Assembly (NCBI GenBank): GCA_003225555.1
Contig: QIAM01000054.1
Coordinates: forward strand, 1-64,000
DNA from: Acidobacteriota bacterium
Lineage (GTDB): Bacteria; Acidobacteriota; Terriglobia; Terriglobales; Acidobacteriaceae
Length of the DNA stretch: 64,000 nt
Direction: 5' to 3'
Shown here: piece by piece, positions 1-9,013 of the stretch
Position numbering within the stretch: the stretch's first letter is position 1
Layout of the letters: each line of letters begins with the position of its first letter
Made by a program: the position numbers and the translations under genes
The notes under the pieces: generated by a model
Database searches by the model: none
Told to the model about the DNA's origin: nothing
The model's input: the letters and a program-made list of their open reading frames with translations, nothing else

Positions 1-67
1 AATCCAATACTGCCACCGAGATGGTTGCTTGATGAACGTCGAGCCCAATATACTTTTCGCTACTCAT
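1..67 (-). CDS. IS110-family transposase, N-terminal fragment (runs off the window)
   Basis: Reading leftwards from the ATG at 67 gives MSSEKYIGLDVHQATISVAV, which matches the start of IS110-family transposases, where the first Asp of the DEDD catalytic domain sits in the IGLDVH motif. Only 22 codons are inside the window. A possible ribosome site, AAAGGAA, lies about 9 bases upstream of the ATG. In IS110 elements the non-coding stretch upstream of the transposase carries the element end and the bridge RNA, so the bases to the right of 67 may belong to the element. I cannot place the element boundary because this family usually lacks clear inverted repeats. The identification rests on a short match but the motif is characteristic. 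Confidence 0.75.
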   Translation of the reverse strand, partial: MSSEKYIGLDVHQATISVAVLD

Positions 68-273
68 GGAGGGTGTTCCTTTCGTAGGGAATGATGCTTG
101 CGCTCATAACCTACTCCTTAAAGGGACGCCCTCTTATAATGCGTTAACAACAATCTGGCGCGATTCGTCGGCCTGAATGACCTTTGTAATCTTTCACGCT
201 TCTGCGATGCCTGATATTCCTCAGCGTGACACCATCCGCGCGGTTGTCACTCGAGAGGGAACATGAAAGCGCC

Positions 274-405
274 ATGAAAATCCCGTCCTCACCCAGAGAA
301 TTGACAGGCTGTTACGAGGTCCGGCAAGTCCTCGGCCAGGGCGGCATAGACCTCCTCTGCCGTGCCGACGAAACGGTCGTGAACCGGTTCGACCTTCGAG
401 GTTAG
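274..405 (+). pseudogene. Ser/Thr protein kinase N-terminal stub (glycine loop only)
   Basis: The 43-codon reading frame from ATG 274 to TAG 403-405 encodes a kinase start: LTGCYEVRQVLGQGG followed by DLLCRADETVVNRF. The first part matches the beta1 strand and glycine-rich loop of bacterial Hanks-type kinases. The frame then stops where the VAIK lysine strand should begin. The next gene starts 5 bases later in another frame and resembles the TPR/TM/PEGA part that follows kinase domains in Acidobacteriota. I infer that an internal deletion removed roughly 230 codons of kinase domain. The stub lacks the ATP-binding Lys, HRD and DFG motifs, so it cannot be an active kinase. Whether it is still translated is unknown. 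Confidence 0.6.
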
Positions 406-410
406 AGCAC

Positions 411-3158
411 TTGGAGAAAAGATGCGACCAGCAAACCCGCACCGAATCCAAAACGCGGCTCGTTGAGCAGATCAACATCTGTCTGGGTTCGGGCGACTAC
501 TCTCGCGCCCTGGATTTGTTGCGAGGCACAGCCGCCGAATTCCCCAACGATGCGGAGCTGTCCAAACTGGAAAAGCTCGCCCATGATGGCGTCAAGCGCA
601 ATACCGAAGCCAACCGTCTTATCACCGAAAGCCAGGAACTGTTCGCGCATCGGAAATCCGCCGAAGCAATTCAGTTGTTGCGCCAAGCCTACCAGCTGGA
701 TAGAAACAATTCTCTTGCCCGCGCCATCCTGGCTAATGCCCTGGTCGAGCACGCGCGTTCCGTTGTAGAAACCGATTGGCTGGAAGCCGAGACGCTGACC
801 AATCAGGCGCTCGCCTTGAACCCTGCACATCCCACGGCGAAAACGATCCACAGCCTAATCGTAGACCAGAAAAAAACAAGCTCTGTGGAGAATTGGGTTG
901 CGCGAGCGCGCAAGCTGCAGTCCTCCGGCGATCTATTCGCAGCCTTGGCTTGGGTTGCTGAGGGATTGGCCGTTCATCCCGACGATCCCAAGTTGCTTCA
1001 GATTCACGATGCAGTCCAGCGCGACCAGGGTGCTCGGCGGCGCCAGGCCCGCCGCGGGGACTTGGAAGACCTGCGGCGCATGGAGCTTGAAATCGATGAG
1101 GCCGCGGACGTTGCCGCAAAACAAGCATTAGCCGAGCGCATCCAAGCGGTCGCCGCCAAGTATTGGACGGATGGAGAAATCCTATCCGGCGCCAATCGCC
1201 TTCTGCACCGGCTGGGATTTGTCCCCCCGGAGAGTTCAGCCGCCTCGCCGCACAGCAAAGGAGCGACCGTCATTTTTCACGTCCTGCGCCCCAGCGCTCC
1301 GGAGGCTTCACGGGAGGCTACTCGCCAGATTCCGCCAAGCCAGAGTGCGCCAAGCCCTGTTCCGGCAAGCCGGGTTGCGCTGAGCCCGGTTCCCACAAGT
1401 CTGGTTCCTCCAAGCCCGGTTTGGCCAAGCCTAGTTCCGTTGAGTCCGGCTCCGCCAAGCCCGGTGCCACCGATCCCGGTTCCGCACCACCCGAATCTAC
1501 GCAAAGACGTTCGCACCCGCATCCCGCGAAGAAAAGTTCCTCCCGACATTGTGCTGCCGGACAAGGTTCTGACCACTCCGCCAGAGCCGCAGATCCCCTC
1601 GCTACAAGTCGCCACCGTTCCCGCGGTTTCTGCCGCCGAGTTTTCTGCACCAGCGAGCAACGTCACATTCCCATCATCCCGGCCAAGACAGCCCGCGAGG
1701 TCGAACTCCAAAACGCTGATCCTCGTCTCCGCGGCCGTCGCGGCTATAGTCCTGGTCGCAGCGACGTTCTTCGTCGCGCGAAAACATCACACTCCACCAG
1801 TAGCGAAGACCCAATCGGCCGCTCCCAGCGTCTCTGCCCCGGCCGTGTCCTCTTCCACCGTCTCCGCCCCCGCACAATCGACTCCCAAGGCATCTTTGCC
1901 GGCTTCGCCGCCTTCTTCCGACGCTCGCGCCTCTTCCGACACTGGCGCCGGAAAAGTTACGCTTGATGATCAGCCGCCCGCCGAGTCCGGTCGCAACCTG
2001 GGCACGCTCCTTGTCGTTGCCGATCAAGACGACGCAAACGTCTTTCTCAACGGAAAACTTCAACGGCAACTCACTCAAGCGGGCCGGTTGCTCCTACCGA
2101 ATCTCGAGCTCAAGGACTACGTTGTACAAGTCTCTAAGAGCGGCTTTCAGGATCCTCCCCAGCAAAAGATCCGCATTCGCAAGGGCGAACAAGCTAGGCT
2201 TATCTTCAATCTCCAACCGCTGCCTAGCCTGGCCTCGCTGACCATCCAGGGCGGCGCTCCCGAGACCACGGTTCTCGTCGATCAAGCTCTCGTCGGTACC
2301 ATCCAGTCCGATGGCACGCTCTCCGTCTCCACCGTCAATCCCGGAGACCATACCGTCGAACTGCGCAAAGAGCGATTCAAGCCGCGGCAGTTCAAGAAAC
2401 ACTTCGTTGCAGGTGGAACCATGTCTCTCGCTGCTGCGGATGCCGCGCTGGAAGCCGCTCCCGGCGTATTGACAATAACCTTCGCACCCGCCGACGCCAC
2501 GGTTGCAATCGTGAAAGGTGACCTTCTGAAAATGGTAAGCAGCGGTGTCCCTCTCAATCTTGCCGCCGGTACGTATACTCTTACTGCGCGAACCGCCGAA
2601 AGGTTCACGCGCTCGTCCACGCTCGAAGTCAGAGCCGGTCAATCCAAGACTTTGAATTTGTCCCTCGCCCCGAGCGGTCTGTCGAAGTGGGATGACCCAG
2701 GCGCCTGGAAGCATGAGAGAGATTCTTTCATTCGCAAGGGAGGGGACTTCGTCCTATACGGAGTCGTTCCTGCCTCGGGCACATTTGTTTTTTCTGCGAT
2801 GCTTACCAAGGGTCACCTCTTGCAATGGGTGCTCAACTACAGCGACCCCAAGAACTACGTCCTCTTCCAAATGGACGACGATAACTTCTACCGCACTGTC
2901 ATTCGCCATGGGGAGAAAACGGGCGAGATCAAAGTTCCCGATAAAGGCGACAAGAAAAGCTTCCGCACGCTGCAAATCAGCGTTAGCCCCACGGAGTTAG
3001 TCCACCAGATCAAGCACGGTGACCATTGGACCGTCCTGGATCGCTGTACACGGCCCGGCGTCGATCTCAGCCTGGGCAAGTTTGGCTTCTACATACCCGG
3101 CAACGACCAAGTAGCGCTCTCCAGCTTCGCCCACTACGTCGACCTGAACATCCGCTAG
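411..3158 (+). CDS. TPR / transmembrane / PEGA-domain protein, probably the remnant C-terminus of a kinase
   Basis: 915 aa from a TTG start; a purine-rich GAGG lies about 10 bases upstream. Residues 15-200 are helical TPR-like repeats, 210-255 are charged and helical, and 307-370 are a Pro/Ser-rich repeat. One membrane helix at about 434-457 (ILVSAAVAAIVLVAATFF) separates a cytoplasmic from an exported half. Two PEGA-like domains follow at about 545-620 and 620-700. The C-terminus (about 755-915, beginning WDDPGAWKHE) looks like a concanavalin-like or DUF1080-like beta-sandwich. PEGA domains usually act in surface or envelope-binding roles. The TPR block resembles the region after the kinase domain in acidobacterial kinases, and a kinase stub lies just upstream, so this is probably the surviving sensor/scaffold half. 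Function is otherwise unknown. Confidence 0.7.
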   Translation: MEKRCDQQTRTESKTRLVEQINICLGSGDYSRALDLLRGTAAEFPNDAELSKLEKLAHDGVKRNTEANRLITESQELFAHRKSAEAIQLLRQAYQLDRNNSLARAILANALVEHARSVVETDWLEAETLTNQALALNPAHPTAKTIHSLIVDQKKTSSVENWVARARKLQSSGDLFAALAWVAEGLAVHPDDPKLLQIHDAVQRDQGARRRQARRGDLEDLRRMELEIDEAADVAAKQALAERIQAVAAKYWTDGEILSGANRLLHRLGFVPPESSAASPHSKGATVIFHVLRPSAPEASREATRQIPPSQSAPSPVPASRVALSPVPTSLVPPSPVWPSLVPLSPAPPSPVPPIPVPHHPNLRKDVRTRIPRRKVPPDIVLPDKVLTTPPEPQIPSLQVATVPAVSAAEFSAPASNVTFPSSRPRQPARSNSKTLILVSAAVAAIVLVAATFFVARKHHTPPVAKTQSAAPSVSAPAVSSSTVSAPAQSTPKASLPASPPSSDARASSDTGAGKVTLDDQPPAESGRNLGTLLVVADQDDANVFLNGKLQRQLTQAGRLLLPNLELKDYVVQVSKSGFQDPPQQKIRIRKGEQARLIFNLQPLPSLASLTIQGGAPETTVLVDQALVGTIQSDGTLSVSTVNPGDHTVELRKERFKPRQFKKHFVAGGTMSLAAADAALEAAPGVLTITFAPADATVAIVKGDLLKMVSSGVPLNLAAGTYTLTARTAERFTRSSTLEVRAGQSKTLNLSLAPSGLSKWDDPGAWKHERDSFIRKGGDFVLYGVVPASGTFVFSAMLTKGHLLQWVLNYSDPKNYVLFQMDDDNFYRTVIRHGEKTGEIKVPDKGDKKSFRTLQISVSPTELVHQIKHGDHWTVLDRCTRPGVDLSLGKFGFYIPGNDQVALSSFAHYVDLNIR
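1318..1500 (+). repeat. Degenerate tandem repeat encoding a Pro/Ser-rich linker
   Basis: Short units of about 15 bases built on CCAAGCCCGGTT-like sequence repeat with substitutions. They encode a linker of SPVPxS, SLVPPS and SPAPPS motifs at residues 307-370 of the PEGA protein. The linker lies between the TPR half and the membrane helix. Confidence 0.7.
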
Positions 3159-3533
3159 CAGGCTACGGCCTAAGCTAGGCCCTTCCATGACCGTCGCAAT
3201 ACTGTTGAAGCATTCACAATATCTCTCTCATAATCCCGGCTGTCACTCGGCGAGCGGTCGGCCACGCGGAACTTATCCAGAAACGGGCTTCGAGGAGATC
3301 GGGAGTGAGCGACAGTCAGTAGCACCACATGTCTCCCAAGCCGACTTCTCGACCGCGTAGTTGTGAATTTGGTCTGGACTTAACTTCAGGTTCGCTCGTC
3401 ATCCACCCAGAATCCCGACAAGCATTCATGGAACTTCCCGCACCAATAGCCCGGCGAACAGTAAGCGACCTGAAATGACTGTTTCCTGCCCCGGCACATT
3501 ACTTCGGCTTCTCGCACTCCGCGTCGGATTCCT
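3159..3533. other. Intergenic region with one copy of a dispersed repeat
   Basis: No convincing gene is seen between the two convergent genes. A short GGCCTA/TAGGCC hairpin lies just after the stop at 3158. One copy of the dispersed intergenic repeat is at 3258-3292. Confidence 0.5.
3258..3292 (+). repeat. Dispersed intergenic repeat, copy 1
   Basis: About 35 bases beginning TCGGCCACGCGGAA, then TTATCCAGAAACGGGCTT. Near-identical copies lie at 8363-8396 and 10872-10905. All three are in the same orientation and about 90-150 bases after the stop codon of a plus-strand gene. Confidence 0.65.
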
Positions 3534-5945
3534 TCAGGATGGGGATGTCGGGAATTGTACTTCTGGCAACCCGATCCGGCGCAAAAGATCAGCGAAGCGA
3601 GGGTCGGAGCGGAGCTTGTCGAAGCTCGGGTCAATATTCATATCGACAACTACCCGTTGCGCAAACGCCTTCTCCAGAGCATCAAATGCCGCATCCTTTT
3701 CGCCCAGCATCGCGTAACTACTCGCCGAACGGTAGTAGTCGCCTTCAGCGTGGCCATCTTTAGCAATTTTTCTGAGGTATCCCGTATATCCTTGCTTCTT
3801 AAAGATTCCCATGAGTTCGTTGGCACGCGCTTCGTGCCCCCGCAAGCGTTCGATTTTGAGCCACTGCTCCATTGCCATTTCGTAATTCCCCAATTGCTCG
3901 TAGGTGTGGCCGAGGACTGTTAGAGATTGAGGATTGCTTGGGTCGATCTCCAGTGTCTTGTTAGCTTGTTCGATGGCATGGTCGTACTCGCGTGCTAAGA
4001 AATATTCATCCGCGAGAGCAAAGTTGTTCAGCGATGAGAGTGGATCAAGTTCCACCGCCCTGCGACACTCGGCAAGACCCTGCTGAGTTCGACCCCTGCT
4101 GGTTTGAATCCAGCAGAACACTTCGTGGGCATAGGCAGAATTGGGATCAAGTGTCAGAGCTTTCTGAATTTCTTCCGCTGCTTCCGGGAAGTTCCAGAAA
4201 TAGTTGAAATCGAGATTGGCTAATGCAGCGTGAGACTCTGGGTTATTGTTATCGAGTTCAAACGCTCGACGTGCAGTAGATCGCGCTTTGTCCATCAGTC
4301 CCGTGCCAGAGATATAGCCTTCGTAGCCTTGAATCGCGTAAACGTCTACCAACCCAGCATATGCAGCCGCGTAGCTGGGGTCTTTGGCAACCGCCTGGTC
4401 GAAAAATTCTGCCGCTGCCTTCAAGTCTTTCGGTGTCCAGCTCTCGTAGAGATATCGTCCCTTCAGGTACAATCGATATGCTTCGGCGTTTTTCGTTCCG
4501 ACTTTTGCTAGGTCCTCCCGTTCGCTCCCGGTTAGCTGTGGCCGCAGTTGGCTGGCAATTTCACGGGTTATGGCGGCTTGCAGCAACGAGGCATCATTAG
4601 CGTTGCGCGTGTATCGTTCGCCCCAGAGTTGCGTTCCAGTTGCAACGTTGACCAACTCGGTTTCCACGTTGATTTCATTGCCATGCATCACCACGCGCCC
4701 CGTCATCACGGCATCGACGTGCAGGTCACGGCCCACTCCCTGGGGATCATCCTGTCGGGCCCTATAGTGAGCCACCGTGCTACGAGCCATCACTTGGAGA
4801 TTCGGAAGCCGACAAAGTGAATTCGTGATCTCCTCGGAGATACCTTCGCCGAGGTAGTCCATTTCGGGGTCTTTGCCCGCATTCGCAAACGGAAGTACGG
4901 CTATCGAATGGATGGGTGTCGCATCTCCAGTGGGAGAATGGAGGGCTCGCCATGCAAGAAGCGCTCCACCGACAATTAGTACTGCCGCCACACCTCCGAC
5001 TACTCCCCACAGCCTTCGACGCGAATCCATCCGCGTTCCCGCTTCCTTTGTAGCTGCGGTATTGCCGCTCTCGGTATCCCGCTTCAGTCGTTGCAGGTCG
5101 GTGCGAATCTCCGAAGCGTGCTGGTAGCGCAGATTCCGATCTTTCTCCAGACACTTGGTGATCATCTCTTCCAGCTTCGGCGGGATGTCAGGGTTCAAGC
5201 GCACCGCCGACGTTGGTGTTCCATCAAGAATGGCTTTGAAGATCACGCCGGTTGTGTCGGCTCGAAATGGCAAGGTGCCCGTACACATCTCGTACAGCAC
5301 CGCACCGAAGGAAAACAGGTCAGTACGAGCGTCGAGTTCCTTTCCCCGCACCTGCTCAGGCGACATATAGGCGACAGTGCCCAACGTACTGCCGGGACTG
5401 GTGAGATGTCCCTCGGACTCGATGGTCGGTGCGCTCATGGCAACGCTATCCGGCTTCAAGGAGACCTTGGCCAGCCCAAAATCGAGAATCTTCGCTTGCC
5501 CACGAGTCGTCACAAAAAGATTGGCCGGTTTGATGTCACGATGGATGATTCCCTTCGAGTGTGCAGCGTCCAAGGCATCAGCAATCTGAATGCCCAGATC
5601 GAGCACCGCTTCCGTCTCCAACGACTTGCCATTGATCCGGTGCCTGAGCGTTTCGCCTTCCAACAATTCCATGGCGATGAAGGTTCGCCCATCGGCCTCG
5701 TCGATTTCGTAGATCGTGCAGATGTTCGGGTGATTCAGGGCGGACGCAGCTTTGGCTTCCCGCTGGAAGCGGCTGAGGGCTTGTGTGTCGTTGGCGAGTT
5801 CGTCGGGCAGGAACTTCAGGGCGACGCGACGACCGAGCTTAAGGTCTTCGGCCTCGTAGACCACACCCATACCCCCACCGCCGATCCTGCTGCGGATGCG
5901 GTAATGGGAGACCGTCTGGCCCACGGGTTGGGAGGGCGTGGACAC
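3534..5945 (-). CDS. Ser/Thr protein kinase with TolB-like and TPR domains
   Basis: 803 aa from a GTG at 5945; an in-frame stop lies just upstream and no good Shine-Dalgarno is visible. The Hanks-type kinase domain spans about 15-280: glycine loop GGGGMG at 22-27, ATP Lys44, helix-C Glu63, HRDIKPAN at 135-142, DFG at 155-157 and SPEQ at 195-198. All catalytic residues are present. A membrane helix lies at about 312-333. An exported TolB/FlgO-like segment (SIAVLPFAN to GERYTR, about 345-460) is followed by TPR repeats to about residue 780. This architecture is common in Acidobacteriota and is thought to sense through the exterior half and phosphorylate cytoplasmic partners; the partner here is unknown. 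The gene stands alone, divergent from the next gene. Confidence 0.93.
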   Translation of the reverse strand: MSTPSQPVGQTVSHYRIRSRIGGGGMGVVYEAEDLKLGRRVALKFLPDELANDTQALSRFQREAKAASALNHPNICTIYEIDEADGRTFIAMELLEGETLRHRINGKSLETEAVLDLGIQIADALDAAHSKGIIHRDIKPANLFVTTRGQAKILDFGLAKVSLKPDSVAMSAPTIESEGHLTSPGSTLGTVAYMSPEQVRGKELDARTDLFSFGAVLYEMCTGTLPFRADTTGVIFKAILDGTPTSAVRLNPDIPPKLEEMITKCLEKDRNLRYQHASEIRTDLQRLKRDTESGNTAATKEAGTRMDSRRRLWGVVGGVAAVLIVGGALLAWRALHSPTGDATPIHSIAVLPFANAGKDPEMDYLGEGISEEITNSLCRLPNLQVMARSTVAHYRARQDDPQGVGRDLHVDAVMTGRVVMHGNEINVETELVNVATGTQLWGERYTRNANDASLLQAAITREIASQLRPQLTGSEREDLAKVGTKNAEAYRLYLKGRYLYESWTPKDLKAAAEFFDQAVAKDPSYAAAYAGLVDVYAIQGYEGYISGTGLMDKARSTARRAFELDNNNPESHAALANLDFNYFWNFPEAAEEIQKALTLDPNSAYAHEVFCWIQTSRGRTQQGLAECRRAVELDPLSSLNNFALADEYFLAREYDHAIEQANKTLEIDPSNPQSLTVLGHTYEQLGNYEMAMEQWLKIERLRGHEARANELMGIFKKQGYTGYLRKIAKDGHAEGDYYRSASSYAMLGEKDAAFDALEKAFAQRVVVDMNIDPSFDKLRSDPRFADLLRRIGLPEVQFPTSPS

Positions 5946-6469
5946 TGACGGAATGGTAGGTGCGGGTCAGAGGAAGGTCAATAGACCTGGGGCTATACCC
6001 TGTTGAACGCAGAATTTTGCACGACTTGACCCTGTTCACGGGCAGCTCGGAGACTGGCACACGGATTTCGACATTCATCGGTCCGTCGCGGTTGCGACGA
6101 TTCTGGACGTGTCGTCGGTCAACCTTCCCTTACAAGATTAGGGAAGAGTTGCCCGTCAATCGACCGGAATCGTCCATTTCTCGCGGGCTTCATCAGTGAA
6201 CGCTGGGCGACTACTCTGGGCTAATCGGTGGCGACCGGATACTCTGTCGCGCTTGCAGCTGTCAATTGCGTCATGAAGTTCCGCAGATACTTACAGCTAC
6301 CAGTCGCCGTAGTGGAGAGAAGCGATGGCGGTGAAACGAGTTGTAGGTGATTGCGATGGCGGCACCAGCACGTTAGACCGCACCGTCGTTTGTGTACTGC
6401 GTTAGGCAATTCGGTCTACTATTCCTTAGCCAGAGACGTTAGTGCCCGTATTAAGCGAAGGAACAAATA
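5946..6469. other. Divergent intergenic region without recognised genes
   Basis: 524 bases separate the kinase start from the hydrolase start. Short frames here have no recognisable product. Promoters for both genes must lie here, but I see no convincing paired hexamers. Confidence 0.4.
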
Positions 6470-8212
6470 GTGAGAACAGTCGTAATCACCGCTTGCGTCT
6501 TTGCCGTGACTGCCATTGCGATTGGCTCTGTCACCGCCTCGACAGTTTTCGCGAAAGATCAAGACACAGCTAAAACCGGTCCACCATCTGCCGAGTCGGT
6601 TACCGCCAGGGTAGATAAGTTGTTTGCGGAGTGGAATAGATCAGACTCGCCCGGTTGTAGTCTCGGCGTCAGCCGAAATGGAATCCCGGTGTACGAGCGC
6701 GGATACGGCATGGCGAACCTAGAATTGGGCGTCCCCATCACGCCGGCATCCGTCTTTCACGTGGCCTCGATCTCGAAGCAATTTACAGCAATGAGTATCT
6801 TGCTCCTCGCACAGCGCGGCCAACTCTCGCTGGATGACGAGGCGCGGAAGTACATCACCGAAATGCCCGACTACGGAAGCCCGCTCACGATCTGGCACCT
6901 GCTCACCCACACGAGCGGACTGCGCGACGTGTTCCTGCTGCACGAGGTGGCCGCGCCGCGCGATGATGTGTTCGACAATGATGCGATTGTCAAAATCCTC
7001 GCGCATCAGCGGGGGCTCAACTCCGCGCCCGGTGCTGAATTCCAGTACAACAACGGTGGTTATGCCTTGCTGGCCAGCATGGTGAAACGGGTGAGCGGCC
7101 AGTCGCTTCGCCCCTTCGCTGACGCGAACATCTTCAAGCCACTCGGCATGACGCACACGCACTTTCATGACGATCCCGCGATACTGGTGCCGAATCGCGC
7201 CTCGGGCTATTCCCGAGACGCTGGCGGCATGCATGTGGCCGTGCATCCATACCTCAATCACATCGTCGGTAACACGGGCCTGTTCACAACGGCGCGTGAC
7301 CTATTGTTGTGGGAACAGAACTTTGCCGACGTTCACGTGGGCGCGCCAGCGCTCGTCGCCGCGATGCAGACCCCGGCCATTCCCACGGGCTGGTCGGACA
7401 CGAGCTCCTACGGCTTTGGGCTTGAGATCGACCGGTATCGCGGGCTCCGGACGATCGGGCACGGAGGAGGCGATCCCGGATATAGGGCTTACGTCGCCCG
7501 ATATCCCGATCAGGGGCTCGCTTTCGCCGTGCTGTGCAATCTGGATGACATCGACCCGGCCACGCTGACGCGACGCGTGGCGGACATCTACCTTGCGGAC
7601 GTTTTTTCCACTCCTTCCGCGGGCAGCGCGACCTCGACTCTGCCTCACGTGTCGCTATCCGCCGAGCAGCTTGCGAGCAAGGCGGGCCTGTATCGCGATC
7701 TATCGAACGGGATTTTCGGACGATTCTTTGTTCGCGATGGCAAGCTAATGTCGGCCGCGGGCGCTGGTACCGAGCCAAGCGTTGGACTGACACCGGTGAA
7801 CGAAAACCGGTTCGTCCTTGCCGGAACGACGCTTGTCCTCGAGTTTGTTCCAGCTGCTGCAGGCCGGGCGCAAGAGTTACATGTGACCGGTGTGGGACCG
7901 AAGCCCATTGTCATGCAGCAGGTGGTGGCCACTCCATTTGCACCGTCGAGCGCGGACCTGCGCGCGTTTGCGGGAGAGTATACAAGCCGGGAACTCGAGG
8001 TAACGTACACGCTCGAAGCGCGCGACTCCGGTCTGGTGATCCATCCGCCAGGGAGAGCCGACATCCTCCTGCAGCCCATCTTTCGGAACGCATTTCACGG
8101 GGACGTCGTTGAAGTGTTGGAGTTTTCGCGCGACACGCACGGAATCGTAACGGGATTCACCGTGAACGCGAGCGCCGTCCGGGGTTTACGCTTCGATCGG
8201 GTGCGACCGTGA
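6470..8212 (+). CDS. Exported serine hydrolase of the beta-lactamase / class C (AmpC-like) fold
   Basis: 580 aa from a GTG start preceded by AAGGA about 8 bases upstream. Residues 1-28 form a signal peptide. The beta-lactamase-family motifs are in order: SISK at 100-103 (nucleophile Ser100 and Lys103), YNN at 193-195 (Tyr and Asn of the YxN motif), and HGGG at about 330 in place of KTG. The HxG variant is typical of esterase, D-aminopeptidase or penicillin-binding-like members rather than true AmpC. The C-terminal 190 residues form a beta-rich extension like the DUF3471-type domain often found behind this fold. Substrate cannot be assigned. The gene is monocistronic. Confidence 0.88.
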   Translation: MRTVVITACVFAVTAIAIGSVTASTVFAKDQDTAKTGPPSAESVTARVDKLFAEWNRSDSPGCSLGVSRNGIPVYERGYGMANLELGVPITPASVFHVASISKQFTAMSILLLAQRGQLSLDDEARKYITEMPDYGSPLTIWHLLTHTSGLRDVFLLHEVAAPRDDVFDNDAIVKILAHQRGLNSAPGAEFQYNNGGYALLASMVKRVSGQSLRPFADANIFKPLGMTHTHFHDDPAILVPNRASGYSRDAGGMHVAVHPYLNHIVGNTGLFTTARDLLLWEQNFADVHVGAPALVAAMQTPAIPTGWSDTSSYGFGLEIDRYRGLRTIGHGGGDPGYRAYVARYPDQGLAFAVLCNLDDIDPATLTRRVADIYLADVFSTPSAGSATSTLPHVSLSAEQLASKAGLYRDLSNGIFGRFFVRDGKLMSAAGAGTEPSVGLTPVNENRFVLAGTTLVLEFVPAAAGRAQELHVTGVGPKPIVMQQVVATPFAPSSADLRAFAGEYTSRELEVTYTLEARDSGLVIHPPGRADILLQPIFRNAFHGDVVEVLEFSRDTHGIVTGFTVNASAVRGLRFDRVRP

Positions 8213-8348
8213 ACGGCGCATCCGATCTAGCTAACACACGAATTGAGCCGGGCGCGCGATTCGTCTCGACTCATCATGTCGCCAAAAGCACGTAGTTCGT
8301 TCGTAATGTTAATCCGCGATATCCGCCGAAGTGTGGCCCGAAATTACT

Positions 8349-8396
8349 TAACTTCCGGTTTGTCGGCCAACCGGAAGTTATCCACAAACGGGCTTG
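8349..8396 (+). repeat. Dispersed intergenic repeat, copy 2, with perfect hairpin
   Basis: TAACTTCCGGTT and AACCGGAAGTTA form a 12-bp perfect stem (8349-8360 and 8369-8380) around an 8-base loop. The loop and right arm are the start of the dispersed repeat (8363-8396: TCGGCCAACCGGAAG, then TTATCCACAAACGGGCTT). The TTATCCACA inside also matches a DnaA box. Confidence 0.65.
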
Positions 8397-8681
8397 TGGT
8401 CATTGACAGGCCAACTCCCGGATAGTAGGCGAGGACTAAGCCGCTGGCGCGGCGGACGCTTCGCGTGTAGAAGTCTCATACGCCGGTGGAGTCTTGAACG
8501 CCTGACCGTGGCGCGTTACGATGATCTGAACATGGATAGCGACGTCAGCAGCATAATGAGCATCAATAACGGGCTCCTCGCGCAACTCCTATCAATACAA
8601 CAACTTCCAACCCAAAGTCGATTCAAATCCCATAGCTACACGCGTCCGCCGCAAACGCCAGCGGCTTCCTCCTAACCTCCT

Positions 8682-8745
8682 ATCGAAAACGCCTCGGATC
8701 GAGTTTCAGTCCTTGGCGAAGTGTTCTGCCCGAGGCGTTTCCGAT
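8682..8745. other. 16-bp inverted repeat
   Basis: ATCGAAAACGCCTCGG (8682-8697) pairs with CCGAGGCGTTTCCGAT (8730-8745) with one mismatch across a 32-base loop. There is no T tract. It lies about 270 bases upstream of the lactate permease start, so it could be a regulatory hairpin or operator pair. Confidence 0.5.
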
Positions 8746-9013
8746 CAAGGCTAGCGGCAACTCGGAAACTGAAATCTGGACGATTGACTTCCGGATCGCC
8801 GTTGGGTGAGGAACGATCGCAAAGCACAGTCAGGGTTAGCCGCGGCCCCCATTCCCCTATGATTCCGGCCAGTGCTACGATGGCGGCCTGCTCCGGTGCT
8901 CCGAACATTGGAATTGCAGATAACAAGCTGATTTACGTTTACGGAAGTTCCCGTGGTGTATGCCTTAGCCTGCTTGATTCGGTTACGCAGCAAACTTCGC
9001 AAGGAGGTTTGTC

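Larger units (their letters stand above)
8213..9013. other. Long intergenic region with two hairpins and a dispersed repeat
   Basis: About 800 bases with no supported gene. It contains a 12-bp perfect hairpin overlapping repeat copy 2 (8349-8396) and a 16-bp inverted repeat (8682-8745). Small frames here have no recognisable product or start signals. Confidence 0.5.

Noticed and set aside
5091..5948. A 285-codon plus-strand frame opposite the kinase domain
   Set aside because: The minus strand has every kinase motif; the opposite frame has none of its own.
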